Shown: piece by piece, positions 1 through 13,268 of the stretch
How positions within the stretch are numbered: position 1 is the stretch's first letter
Layout: each line of letters begins with the position of its first letter
The notes under the pieces: model-generated
Told to the model about the DNA's origin: nothing
The model's input: only the letters and a program-made list of their open reading frames with translations
Databases searched by the model: none
Assembly: GCA_023055355.1 (NCBI GenBank)
Contig: JALJCS010000004.1
Location: 12,740,001 to 12,804,000 of the forward strand
DNA length: 64,000 bases
Direction of reading: 5' to 3'
From: Agelaius tricolor
Taxonomy: Eukaryota; Chordata; Aves; Passeriformes; Icteridae
Program-made: the position numbers and the translations under genes

Positions 1-1174
1 TTGCACCTATGATCCCTGAAATTCTCTCAAAATTTAATTTTTATTGCACACCCTCATGCTGTAAGTTTAATCTTTCCTTTTGGATAGTGGGCACACCAGA
101 GCTATGTGCAGTCTGTTTCACTATAGTCAGTTCAAAGGCATCTTAGAAGGCAGGACTCTGTCAGATCAAATCTAAGGACTGCCTAGCCCAGTGTTGCATC
201 CAACAGTGGATGTGTTGGGAAGGCAGCAAATGTATGAGTGTAATGGGAACCTACCCCAGAAGGCTGTTCAGCCTGCAGTAGCTGTGGATTTCAAATCCTT
301 GCATATTATCTCTGTACATACCTGATAGTCATGTGGGTTCTTTATTTGAGTGCAAGTGTTTATGTAAAAAAAATTATTAGGTATCATGTTTGAAGAAGGA
401 CAAAAATTTGATATTCATCAATTTTCTAAAACTGGATGTCCACCCCCAAACCTGCAGTTTGTGTTGAACTGTATTTGTCATTCAAAACAATGTTCTGCCA
501 TTTTATAAGCTGTCCAAAGTAAGAGGAGAGCTTAAAAGGCTGTGAAAGTCATTGTGTGCGACACGCTGTGCCTTCCACTTCTAGGTAGGTCCCAATCAGA
601 TATGTTGAATGGGAAGCCTGACTGATGTATGATTTAGGGTGAATAAAGAATTTTGACATATATTCTCTCTTGTGATAATGATGGGTGAGAGCTATTAGCA
701 TAAAATTGCGATAAATCATGCTCATTGTAAAGATAAGGGTCTTGATTGCAGTCAGCAGTGAAATCTCTAGCTCATTTCCTGTAAATCACTCACTTCAAAG
801 GTAGAATTAAAAGATCTTGTGCTAGGCAGGCTTTACTGGGGAATTTGCAACTCATTGGCTGTCCATTTGTGTAATTAGGATACATAACATTTAGAAAATC
901 TTACCAAAAGGCTGTTGCCTACTGTCATTTGGATGCTAGCTTTGGCTGTCCTTTTCTGCAAAGAGGTAGGCAGATTTCTGCCTACGTCCTGTACCACTGA
1001 GGTTAATGTGTAGGTTTTTTAAAGTTCTGAAAAGGCTGAGCAGAGAAACACAGACCTTTATGATCCTATGTGTGGTGTGGGCAGCTGACACTGTTTGTTT
1101 CACCAGAGTCTCACATCATCTGCTCGCTGTAGGGCCTTTTTACTGTTCTGGGATCCAATACTCCAGAAAGGTGT
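1..1174. other. Non-coding stretch, nothing recognised
   Basis: AT-rich unique-looking DNA, presumably in the CPLX1 upstream intron or 5' flank. No exon, repeat or RNA gene is seen. The short open frames have no recognisable content. Confidence 0.6.
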
Positions 1175-1385
1175 GTAGGAGGGCAGGTCTACACTGTATC
1201 AAACCAATGGTCTGCTGCATTCCAGCATCCTGTCGCCAGTAGTGGCCAAAAGAATGCGTTTTATGAAAACAGAAGTACAAGGCAAATATTTTCGCCTAAT
1301 ATTTTCCTGTCCCTCTCATTCTCTACTTTTAGTACAGTGGCTTTCTGAATATAGGTAGGTTTTCTGTTTTTAATGATCCTCACTT
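1175..1385. mobile_element. Probable ancient CR1-like LINE fragment
   Basis: The stretch around 1195-1260 (a 'caaaccaatggtctg...ccagcatcctgtc' type sequence followed by 'agtggccaaaag') resembles an old CR1-family consensus shared by turtles, crocodilians and birds. It is diverged and has no intact 3' end, so strand and limits are rough. A RepeatMasker run with an amniote library would settle it. Confidence 0.5.
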
Positions 1386-2480
1386 GAGTTACCTGCTGTG
1401 AGCTTGCCCAGCCTGTCCTTGAACCTTTGGAACCTTCCAGTGTCTGCAGCACTACATGCAGGTGTTCCACCAGCCTGCTGGATGTTGCCTGAAGATCCAT
1501 TAGTGCATGAGGGCTTTGTGTTTTGCTTCTCATCCCATCACTTGATCTTTCAGCTTATTTGCTGGAATTTAAATTGGAATGGGGAAATGCAGTGAGATCT
1601 GTTATGACCCCACACCTAAAGGAATTCTTCTGAGGTGCGTGATTCCCAGGGCACATTTCAAATGTTCAAGAAATTGTTATTGAAGGTGGTTGCATAATCA
1701 AAATGGGAAATCTCATTCTCAGTGGCAAAATCCACATTGTCTCCTGGTACTCTAAGAGGACTTGGGTACACAGACATAGGGTACACTGCTGTGCTGTTGA
1801 AGCAGACTCACAAAGACTCTTGAAAAGCACTTGTAGGAAATGGGACTCTTGAAAGCACTAGCTCTGATCCAGAGCAGTTGAATCTGATCAATCAAGAGCA
1901 CTGCCTCTGTATGGTTTTCTTGCTATACAACACTTGCTCAGCCTTCATATGTTAATTGAATTTATTTGTTTACTTACCATAAACCTTTCTGTTTCTGTAA
2001 AGCTGTATCTAAATATTCACTAGATCCGTTAAGGAGCCATAGAACATGCTTTCTCACCTGAATAAATAGTTATTTTTCTGATGTAAAAAAGAAGAAGCAG
2101 GATGAGTTCTGAAAGCTCCATCACTTGCCAGTCATCTGCCTATGATCTGCTGGCAATGTGGAGAATGAACAACAGCAACCCAGATATTAAAGAAGATGGA
2201 ATGATACTGCTAAATTTGCAGCAAAATAACAATGTATTTAGAATAATTATGTTATGGCTCACCTGTTTGTTCTTTCCCAAATTCACTCAGGTATGATTTT
2301 GATTTTATACAAGTTGATGTGTGTGGCTTTAGATAGGAACCCAGGTCACTGCCCCACATATTTGATTAGAAAGAAGGTTCTTAAAGAAAAGCAACAAAGA
2401 AAACAGATTAGCTTTCTCCATCTTTTTTGCTTTCAGATGAAAGAGACAGCTCTCTTTTGATAATTTCAAAGTATTATTGC

Positions 2481-2544
<64 letters not shown>
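2481..2544. repeat. (TTA)n trinucleotide microsatellite
   Basis: About 21 uninterrupted TTA/TAT units over 64 bases, with a short interrupted lead-in from 2472. An array this long and pure is likely to vary in length between individuals. Confidence 0.99.
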
Positions 2545-3223
2545 GTGTTTACTTAGTTTTTAAGATAATCTGAAAAAAACCCAATAATTTAAAAAATGGA
2601 TAAAAATGCTCTAATGCTGAAAACAGATTGATAAATCAAATGGTTGAGGCTGAAGTGGGAAAGTCTTTATAGAAGAGCAGAAACAGGGCAGTTGCACCTT
2701 TCCTCTTTACTGGTTTTGTGAGAGCCACCTGTTTGAAATAAATTTGAATTAACAAATCTAAAGGTAGATGCTTAGAAATACGTGAACCTCAGCTCTTAGC
2801 AAAATGGGATAATGTAAAAAAACTGCCCACCTTTTCCAGCATAATTTTTTCCATAACTCCCTCTGTCATTTGCTAAAGCCAGACACATGGCTATGTACAA
2901 ATACCATGTTGGTGGCCATGAGACCTAAGAACTTTCAAGAGACTTTTTAGTTGATTAAATCATGACTTAAGCCATTAAACGCTTTCATGGGCTGGGAATT
3001 CAGACTTCCTCTATTATCGAACTCAGTATAATAATTTTAGCACAAGATATCTGTAAAATTGTCAGAAAAAAGATTGGCCTTGGAATATGTAAAGTCTTGG
3101 CACTTTTTTTGCCCAAGATGGCAGTAAACATTCTTCTGAAATTAAATTGAAAATTCTGTGTACAAGTATAATGTACAAATGCTTTTCTTGCTGTGTTTCA
3201 TTTTTCTTTTTGTTTTGTTGTTG

Positions 3224-3239
3224 TTTTTTTTTTTTTTTT
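3224..3239. repeat. T16 homopolymer
   Basis: Sixteen uninterrupted T, preceded by a GTTTTGTTGTTG stretch. No element is recognised beside it. Confidence 0.97.
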
Positions 3240-4787
3240 GGCAGGGAAGTTATTTTTTCTTTTCCCAGGAGCCTTGTATGTTGCGCAGGTTATAGAACTT
3301 GATTGCTTCTCTTGCCTTCCTCTAGCAAAAGTAATTTTGCCTTGCAACAATTTTGCCTATACCTGCAGCCAAGGTATATTAGAAAGGGTTTACCAGGACG
3401 GTCGTCAACCTGTTACTGAAAACACAAATATTTCCTTGTCCGCCGTGAAGAAGTTGTACAGCATAACTTAGTTCAAGATGTTAGCATGCTTCTGTGGTGC
3501 AAAATTTTATGATTTTTGACTATCAAACAGCCATAGTCTGTAGTCCACAATTGTCTTTGTCAAACTGTTGGAGGGTCTCAGGTAAACTGTGTTGGCTGTG
3601 CCTTTCCATTTTTCATTATCCTCCAAAGAAAATCCCATTACTGACACATTGTTCTTCAGGCCACAAGATCTGGTAAAAAAATAATTTCTGTGGGAAAAAA
3701 TACACATGTGGCTGCTGATTTTTTTGAAGCAGAGAAGTTCCTTAATATTTTGCCTGTGGATATGAGTTCTAGCAGATGAAATTACTGGCAGCATTCTTTT
3801 ACCTATTGCCCTGAGTAGTTTCGGAGGAGAAACGGTGAGTTTCTTTTTCTTAATATGGTGCTAAGAACATTTGATAGGATGCCTTGATTGGAGAAAAAGA
3901 GTCGGTTTACAGTTCAATCCCCAGAGTGCAAGGGAAAGAAAACACCATTTAGATTTGATGTTCAGCAGGAGTGAGTGGAATCATGAAGAGGATAAGAGAT
4001 TTGAGGAAACATAAGTATCCAGCTTTTAATGGCTTCCCTGTGTACCATTTATTGTCATCTACAGCTTTTCATGTGTTATTCTGAAGAAAATTTTGCACAT
4101 GCAGAAAATTAAAATCCATTTTCAATATTTAGACACTCAGCCTGCTCATAAATCACTGTGGTGAGAGAAAAATATAATATAGGAAATATTACTGTTGTTG
4201 CACTTTTTACTTTTTTCATGGTAACTGATGTAAGTCCTAAAGTACACCTGAAACTGGGAAAACAACTAAAAGAATGGAGGCCTGTGAAGCTTTTATTGTT
4301 GTTGCAGGCACATAGCAAACTGTTATTTGTGATTCAACCAACAGCCCAGAATTTCCTTAGCACTCAGGAAAAAGCTTATGCATCTTTGTTTGTCCTTCAG
4401 TTGCTCTTGCCTTTTCAGCTGTGAGCACAGCTGTCATCTGGACCATGTGCTGTTTGTTTTGTGCAGTGAGGTGTCACAGCAGTGACAGCAGAGTCCCTTG
4501 CTGCACCTAGTGGGCATGGAGATGATGGTTGCATTTTAGAGCTTTTTTTAGAGTTTTTGCTCCATACCATCACAATATATTGTATTGAGGCAAATTCCTG
4601 AATGAGCTGTCTATAATACATAAGGACAGATCTGTATGACAAAATTTGTCATGACTGCTAGAGAAAGTGAACTAATGAAGTCTTGAAGTAGCTTCTTTCC
4701 ATCCCAGAAAAGCGGGCTGGTCTGCCTTTCACTAAACCCCTACCTGACAGATAGCACCTGCTGGTTTGGATATTTCCTATTCTTTTA

Positions 4788-4935
4788 TCACAGAAGCACA
4801 GAATATCAGGAACTGAAAGAGACCTCTTGAGATCTTCAACTTTCCTGCTTAAGCAGAATCAGATTAAACTACCCATGACTGTACACAGACAGGCTTGAAA
4901 CATCTCCATATTTACTACTGAAGGAAGAGATGACC
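4788..4935 (-). mobile_element. CR1 LINE 3'-end fragment
   Basis: Read on the + strand, the piece runs 'cacagaatatcagg', 'agagacctcttgagatctt', 'ctgcttaagcagaatcaga', then 'ggcttgaaacatctcca'. This is the reverse complement of the CR1 3' end, so the element is antisense to CPLX1. It is short and diverged, and it is 5'-truncated as CR1 copies usually are. Confidence 0.85.
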
Positions 4936-6617
4936 GTTCTCCATGCACATGATGGCAAAGTTTATATTAGTGTAGGGAGGGGGAAGGGAAAAGTGGACAG
5001 AATTCATATAATTGGTAGAGAAAAATCTGTATTCCTTCTTGGGGATGAGGTAGACTTCCTTCCTCTGAAGAAATAACAGTTAAAAAAAGAATATATCAGA
5101 TAAAGTGATGCAGAAACAACTTTCTAGTCATGGTAGGAGAATGGAGTACTTGGTTTCTTTGGGATTTTTCCAGCCCTATTTCCCATGGTTGTTTTTTCCT
5201 GATAAAATTCTTCTGAGTTATTGCTTTAATGAGGAGCAAAGATTTATCATTTTATATTGTGATAAATTATTACAGTATTAATTAGAACTTGCATAGCCAA
5301 TTTCATTTTTTCAGAGGTTTTAAAAAATGTTAATTACTTCATTAGTAATAATTAACTTGTTCTTTGGGAACTGCCAAATTTCTTTCTTTCTAGTTGTTTG
5401 TTTGTCATTGATTTTTTTTCCCTTCAGATACATTTATTTTTCTCACTGTGCAGTTTGGATGAGGCATTTGCACCTGGTCTGTTCAAGTTACACTAAATTT
5501 CATAATGCTGGCCCTTTTGTTTCTGATAAGATGGGTTATGGTGCAAAAAGGAGCATGAATCTATGATAAGATCACTGTTAAAATGAGGAATGACTTCCAA
5601 ATATCTCATTAAGAGCCCTATGAGTGGGAGTTCTTTCACTCTGTAGAGCTAGCCTGAGTTCTGCCATACAATGCATTTGGTATTGCATCTTTTTGCTGTA
5701 TTTAAATGTGTTTAAGAAATGTTTTAGGGCTTTGGAGGATGGGTAGAGGTGTTGTTTTGTTTTTTTCTCTGGTAGAGAGCTATTCTTCTGGAATGGTTGC
5801 AGTGTTCTGTGGTTTGATTTGGTGTGTCATCCCCAAGACTTTTGAGTGTGCACTATACAGGTGCATTTCCAGGGTTAACCGGTGAAGTTTGGTAAGTCAT
5901 CATGATGTGAAATCAAGGATCCAGCTTGGTTCCCACCACAGTTGTTTCTGTGGCAGTGAGTGAAGCCAACACCAGGTGCATGGTTAGCTGATTGTGGGTC
6001 TGCTGCTGGGTAGATTTCACTTTGTCTTAGTTCTAGACAGGAAGGTAATAGCTAGCAGAATTCCTTGATGGTCTTAGGCAGTACTTGCTGGTGGAAGTAA
6101 AACTGTTCAAAACAAGGTCTCTGTGTGTCACAGTAATACTGCTCAGTGGTGTCAGGGTAAGTTTAGAAGATACTTGTTATGTAAAAGGCAGAAGATAAGG
6201 GAAGATTGATGAACTGAAATGAGCACTCACAAGGACAGAGGTGATGACCTTTACTATCCCAAGAGGCATGGATCAGAAAACCAGTGGGCATTTCTTCAAC
6301 CACCAATGCTGACCATACAGATGGGCAGTATTGGAAAGAACAAAGAAAATGAGGAGTGGTGACAAAGAGGATATGAAAAGTAGCCTGGATACTGTTATAA
6401 AGCTGCTCCATGTTATCTGTGCACAACTGGAAAACAGGGCTGAAGGTATCCCTCTGTCAGTGGGAGTGCAGAAAGAAGAATGGTGTGGCACAATTTATAC
6501 CACAGGGTGGTGTCGTATTAATAAGCTTCTAAAGAAGCAAGCTAATAGTCAGGGAAGATTCAAACCTAACCAAACAGATCAAAACACCAAACCAAAAGAT
6601 GCAGAAGGTAGTACGGA

Positions 6618-6634
6618 TTTTTTTTTTTTTTTTT
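6618..6634. repeat. T17 homopolymer
   Basis: Seventeen T in a row. It lies inside a chance open frame and gives that frame a poly-Phe stretch, which argues against the frame being coding. Confidence 0.97.
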
Positions 6635-9600
6635 CTGAGGAGATAAAAATGTCCTATCCAGCCCTGCCAGGAGAGGTTTTTCAGAGAAAGACAATGTCCA
6701 ACTATTCCAGATATTTTGACTGAATATAAACTGAGTTTTGACAACTTCTTAGGATTCCCCTGGAAAATAATGCTTTTGTAGTAAGTAATCACTTAAAGAT
6801 GTAGAAAAAAAGCCTGTAGATTAATAAACCATCTGTTTTATGAATATCATGCTAAGAAACTGATTGAAACATTATTATTTTTGCAGGGAATTCCTGTATT
6901 TTGGAAACTAGGATCCTTGCTGCAGGGGTGTTCTTTGAACATCTGGATATACAGAAATCTTATTATTAGATTGCAAAGTTTTCCTTACTGGTTTTACCGC
7001 TCTCTTTCTCATTTAAAGTGGAAAAAGGGAAAATCTGCTAGTTTGAATTAAGTCAGGTTTTTCAGTACTGGAAGAGACTGAAATCAAAGTAGGAGGATAA
7101 TGAGAAAAGCACTTCAAGGGCTCACAGCCTAACCAGGGAATTAACTGATCTTGCTCAAATCTTCAAGCTTGGTCATTAGGTTTACTGAATCACAGGCTTC
7201 ATGCCACAGAGAAATTTAAGGAGTATGCCAGACTATAATTTCTTTTTTCGAAACTTGGAAGAGAAACAAGGTTTCATCCAAAACTCAGGTTCCCAGCCTG
7301 GGTGATCAGGGAAGTAAATAACAATTTTTTACCACTCACAAAATTTGCAGAGTTCATCCTCTCTGTGGTTGGTTTATTTTGTCACAAAGCCTAAGAGACA
7401 ACTGAGTGGCAAAATAAGCTCCCAAGACAGGACTGGATTTGTCATTGTGCCCAATACTGTGCTCCTCTCTTCCTGGTCTCTTTGAGAGGCATGGAATTCA
7501 GCTCTGGAGGATAACTTTTTCCACTGCTACAAAATAGGTTTTACTCCCAAATCCTCTGAAGACCTGGGCTGAACCTGTCTGTTGGTGGGAAATGGAAGAT
7601 CTGAGTAATAGGTGTTTGTTTGCTGGTGAAGATCAACACAAGCCATTAGAAGGATGGCCACTTGAGGATACTGTTGTGCTCCAGTGTAGGAGGTGCTGGG
7701 GAAGAGAAATACCTCAGCGGAGAGGGTCGTGTGACCTCTGTTACATGGAGGCAGATAAAATGTCACAGATGTTTCCCAGATAATGAGCTAGAGAGAGGAC
7801 TGGCAGCCACTTGCACGTTAAAACAGGGTTGAAGTCTCTTCTTGTCTGCAGTAATGAACAAATGAGCTTCCACAAAACTATTAGCCTGTCTTCCGCTCGT
7901 GTGTGTGTTTTTCTTTATATATATAGAGCAGCAGTTTACTTCACAAGTCCCTATCAGTCTCCTGAGCTGGGAAAGCTTGCAGACAGTGCTGATAGCAACC
8001 TCCAGTGACAGCACTGGCTCACCTCTTGGTTTCTGCAATGAGCCATAAGAGCGTAAAGTCAAATAGAGTGTGTGTCATACCTGGGTCACTTTATCCTGTT
8101 TTGAACAGTTTTTTGGGGGGTAGAAGTGTACCTGCATTCACTTATGCTCACAGTGGTAAGGGCACTGCTCTGCTCACCCCCTTGCCCAGTCTAGCTGCAT
8201 TCTAGAGTCCAGATGACCTCTGCCAATGCTGAGGGCTGAAATAAGTAATACCTTCCCACCATTTTCTATGCTTTTTGAAAATACAGGGAATCTTCTTTCT
8301 GATTTTGAAAGGAAGTGTGCTGAGTGAGGACAGAGCCATTATGGATCAGCTTGTTTGGCAGCTGAGGGAGCACCTATGATCTTTGTCAAAACTCTAGTGC
8401 AATGCTCAGCTCTTACCATCTTTTCAGTCACCACATTTCAAAGGCAGGCATTTTCTGAAAAGCTTTTTTTTCCTCTGGATCAAACTTCCCATGTACTTTT
8501 GATAAAAAAACAGCTTTTTTTTTCCATTCTGGTCCTGTATCTATCTAGGATTTCAAAGCTAGGATGTAAATTCCAAGTGTTTAGAAGACTAAGTGGTGCA
8601 AGAATGGGCAAGGCCATTGTGCTGACTGACAGCTTAAGCCTTGTAGAGGCTTTGGTGATCCACTCAGCTTCCTTGGTGTGGAAGTGTATGAGACATTGAC
8701 ACAGGCCCAACTGGAAGACTGGATGCTGAAACTTGGACCTCAGACATTCTCACCTTTGTTTTAAGCTTTGTGTTTTCTCCCTGCTTGCTGTGGGCAGAAT
8801 GGGAGTTTCAGACACAGTTGGTTAGAGAAGCCCTCCCAGTGAGTCACAAGGTGCAGAAAGGACTGCCTTGCTTTACAAACTCCTTCTCAGGGAGGAGTCT
8901 GTGTGTGGCTGGATCCACTCTTACCCCCGGCCTTTGTCAATGGTTTATGACTAAAGGATTCTATAGGTGTAACTGAATCTTTGTACAACTTTTTCTTGCA
9001 TGTTTAAGGATGGAAAACCAGATATATTTATATAAATAGAAGTGATGTATTATGATACTGATTAAAAGATGAGATATTAATCAGAATTACTTACTACACA
9101 GCATAGGTAGCTATAATGACTACTATATTATAGTGCACTATTTTTGAAACAATTTTGATGCAATATTATATTTAAGAAGTTATAGTGAAGCAACTATATT
9201 AAAGTTAGCAAAATTTTCTATACACTCTCCTAGAAGGGGTATGTTAAAAAGCTCTGCTGTTAGAAAGTGGGACTGAGATAATTGACTGTCAGTCAGATGT
9301 CTCCAGGCCAGCTGTGTCATCTCAGCATCTTTAGGTAAAGTCATCAGTAGTATCACTTCTTTGTTCCTTTATCAGGTCCTTTGCCCTCTCTGCCGCATCT
9401 TCATCTCACTGTCAGAATGTTTAGCTTTGGGATTGATGAGTCAATCACTGGCTTCAGCATTATTCCACACCAAAAGCATCATGACGCCCCCTTCACCATT
9501 CACTTGTGGTGAGGGCTGCTCCATTATTATTTATGTAGCAAAGTCTGTATAGCCTTCTGTCATGACCTTGGAAAGTACAAAATAAAGGTGAAATGAGACT

Positions 9601-11761
9601 AGCAGAAGGCAAATATGTGGACATTAATGACTTGAGATAAAAAGCTCTTCTGCTTAGTCAGAACTCTCTTTACTCTGTGAACCCTGATTGTTGGTGATGA
9701 AGTTCAAGAAGCCAGGGTGTTGTTTTGGTCTTGTCAGCACACTTTCTGTACTGCAAGACCTGAGATGAAGTTTGCATGGGTTATACCTGGCTGCAAAGAC
9801 TGCTTTGCAGAAGACTGAATGCCAAAAGGATGGGATGTGTGGTTGGCTTTATAACTCTTCCCACATCCATTGCAAGATTTCTAGATGGCTCCTCATACAA
9901 AGCCCAAATCCTAAATTAAGTTTGACGGTATCTGTGTTGAAAATGGTTTGCTTACCTCTACAGTAGCTGGGCCAGCTTTGCAGCAGAAAGAAGACACACA
10001 TGAGGGATGGAAGGCAGAAAACTGCCTGCTACTGCCTCCTTAGAACTTTTAAAGCATAGTCCTTTCTTAGGCTCCCACCTAAGCAGTGGAAGAAATAGCA
10101 TCAATATGATGGAAAGCCTGAAGTGAGTTTTAAGAGTTTCCCTCTTCATGATCACTATGAAGCAATGTGTGATCGACTTCTTGTTCAGACATTTTTCCTT
10201 GGAAACCACAGAAGAAGATGTAGTGTTTCTACTCAGCAAAATTCCAGAGAATGCGACTTTGGTAATGTACAGAATCACTCTTTTGTGGACCATGACATGA
10301 TGAGACTTTTGGAAAAGCACAGAGACTCAGAATATATTTTTATAAAGTAAACCTTCAGCAAATTTCAGACAGAGACATATATAAGAGTTGTCTGGGTTTT
10401 TTAGGGCTAGTTTTTCAGTGTCTGGTATGATATTTGGTTTTTGAACTCTTGCCTAATAAATCTGTGCTATAACAGAAAATACCCCAGAATACAGTGCCAA
10501 CCCATGCTGCTATTTACTAAGGATTTCTCCTTTTTATTTAAAGAGAATGAAGTCAAAGAAATAAATTTTCCTTATCCTTTCAGGGTACACTGAATCTTAA
10601 AATGGGAAGAAAATCTGATCATTCTGCTAATATTTAAACATAAATATTGAAGTCAGGTAGACTTTATGTTATTGGACTAGAAGTACTTAATGCAAATATG
10701 AAAGAAAAAGACGACAAAGAAGCCAGGATCCTAGAGAACTTGTGGGAGGTTTTCTTGTGGGGCTGAGCCATTTTGTCAGTTCCCAAACCAATCTTACTTC
10801 TGAGGCATTGAGTATTTAAGTAGTTAACTGAATCTATGAGCCATGTGATGCAGTTCATTGTGTGCTGCTATTTATTATGTTTCAGAGATGGCAGAATGTC
10901 TATGTCTTCATCAAACCATGTCTGACAGAAATAGGAGGGAAAGCTGAAAATAAAGACCCTTTCCTAGCTCTTTTCTTTGAAGTGCTTAATTTATCTACAA
11001 AGCATAAAGGGGAAAAAAGGGACAGAGGCAGGGCTGAGGAGTACATTGGGTGATAGCAGTTTCTTGTGTATGACAGACAGGTGTCTAGGATAAAAACAAG
11101 TAATGTCACTAAATTTTAGGGGGGAAATAAGGGTGGGACATGACAGTAGCAACACAGTCCTTCAACAGAAGGGTGAAGACCTTTGTAAATAAACCAGGGT
11201 AAAGAGTCGCCCAGTGTGTTGTAATTTCAAAATAGAACTTCACAGTGGTTTTCCAAAGGGAGTCGAAGATGTGTAAGTGCCAATGAGCATGATAGAAAGT
11301 GGGCAGATAGAAACATCTCAATGCATTTTTGAAGATCTTGATATGATTCTATTTTTTGGTCAGGGATATTAGGGGTGTGGATGTTGAAGAGTACCAGACA
11401 TCTGGATGAGGAAGAGGCTTTGCCCTCTAGTTATTTTGGGTGAGCAAACACCCCCCGTAAGCTTTTATGATTCTTGCATTTTCACTTAGAAAATCATTTT
11501 AAAGGGAGAGGTTGTGGTATTCCTGTGCTTGGAGATTTCCAAAACGTGACTGTGCAAGGCTCTAGACAGCCTGATTTAACTTTGTAGCTAGTCTTGCTTA
11601 GGGAAGGCTTTTGTTAAAGGTCCCCAGAGATCCCTTCCAGCTTGAAATATTCAGTGGTTTAGCCATTGTTAGAGTTGTAGGAGGGTCTTTGGGACTTTGT
11701 ACTGTGTGTTTAGCTCTAGATGCCAAGGCCTTGGCTTTCCTGAAGAATATCTTCCTCAATT

Positions 11762-11775
11762 AAAAAAAAAAAAAA
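11762..11775. repeat. A14 homopolymer
   Basis: Fourteen A followed by TAAATGAATC. It could be the tail of an old retroposed sequence, but no body is recognised upstream. Confidence 0.95.
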
Positions 11776-12789
11776 TAAATGAATCACTGGGACTGCAGAG
11801 GTTGTGAAATTGCCAAAATGCAGTAGGGGAACACCCGAAGATGTCTTGTCTCACATCACCACTGAACAGAAATGTATAACACAAAAAAAAGAGACAGGGT
11901 GCAGGGAAGTTCACTGTATAAACTGTACCTTTGTCCTTAGTGGAAAGCTGATCTTAGCAGGTAAGGCTGGCAGAGAAAAAGAATATAGATTCGGATTTTT
12001 GTTTTCAGAAACATCCATTTCTCAAAAGACAGCAGAAAGTCAAGAGACTGCAGAGGTTTATCAGTATCAAACCAAAAAGTCTTGATGGTCTGATCTATCT
12101 GAGCTCGATGCTTGAACTTAGAAACTGGAGGTATCAATCATTAACTGAGCTTTTCAAAAGCCCCAGTGTCATTAAAAAGTTCTGGACATGATGAGACTTT
12201 CTGCTAATGTCTGCTGTACTGACTGTGAAATCTCAGACTCTGTCCTTGACATGTATGAAATAAAACAAGTGAGCTGGGACATAGGCAAGAAATAGTGCAA
12301 TTAAAATCAATTTAATTGCAATTTTGGGAGCTCATCAAGACCTCTTTGCTGCCTGTGTGACTCTGACTGTGCATGCAGCATAATCTCCTCTAGAGCTCCC
12401 AAATCCTCAGCATGATGGTCTGTACCCACAATCAAAAGATGCTAAGCTAATGCCTGAAGTGCTTCTGGCCTTATTCTATCAGCTAGTGATCCAGACCTGA
12501 GTTTACCAGCCCATCCTGTTCACTATGGGGATAAGAATTGAAGGACAGATCAGAAATGAGCAGATGATGTGCATGGGAGAGCTTTTCCCTCCAAACCCTT
12601 GTCACCAAAATCCTGCTTTGGTGCCAGATGTATTTCAGTAGCCAGCTTCCCTATACTTTCTTGTCTATCATTGGAGGAAAAAGGAGGAGAGGAAGAGAAG
12701 GAAGATAAAGAGAAGGCTTGATAGACCAAGCCTTATTCAAAAGGCAAGGTCTGGCTCTGCCTCAATTTACATTTGTAGCTGTTTAGGAA

Positions 12790-13268
12790 TGGTATCCCCA
12801 AATTTAGTCCCCCCCTCCATGTGACTCCAAAACCAGTGCTGCTCACTCACTTCCCCTCCCCTTCTCTTCTGGGTGCCTGGCAGGAGGATTTAGAGGCACA
12901 AAAGGCAAAGATCATGCGCTGAGATAAGGACAATTTACTGGGAAAAGCAATGAAATAAGAAACTGGACAGAAACATCAGCAACAATACCAGAAATAGAAG
13001 TGTACAAAGAGAGAGTGATTTATGTGCAAAATGTTCAACAAACCCAGGACAATGAAACAATGGTGGAGAGACCCTATGCCCACCACGCTTGATTTCCTGA
13101 CCAGAAAGAGATCTCCTTCTTGGAAGAGAGAGAATCCCTTTTCTCTGAACCTGCCAATGATGAAAGACAAACAGCATTTTTTTCTTGGCCATGCCTATGC
13201 AGCTCCATGTTCCACCCTCTCACAAGTACTGTGAAAAATTAACCCTGTATTTGGCTGAAACCAGGGCA
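12790..13268 (-). mobile_element. Solo LTR of an avian endogenous retrovirus
   Basis: On the - strand the element opens at 13268 with TGCCCTGGTTTCAGCC, followed by GGGTTAATTTTTCACAGTA, the usual 5' edge of a common avian LTR group. It passes through the reverse complement of 'gagataaggacaatttactg' near 12920-12940, which corresponds to the polyadenylation region of that group. The inner end near 12790 is less certain. No internal gag, pol or env sequence is attached, so this is a solo LTR. The ERV class is left open. It shares its 5' edge pattern and orientation with the LTR at 38169. Confidence 0.7.

Larger units (their letters stand above)
1386..4787. other. Non-coding stretch with microsatellite and T-tract
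   Basis: No exon or element is recognised apart from the TTA microsatellite at 2481 and the T16 run at 3224. Two near-repeats of 'gactcttgaaa(a)gcact' at about 1816 and 1842 are minor. Confidence 0.55.
4936..12789. other. Long non-coding stretch, nothing recognised
   Basis: About 7.9 kb of AT-rich, unique-looking DNA. Only homopolymer runs stand out (T17 at 6618-6634, A14 at 11762-11775). The open frames here, up to 130 codons, match no family I know and are in the range expected by chance. Confidence 0.55.
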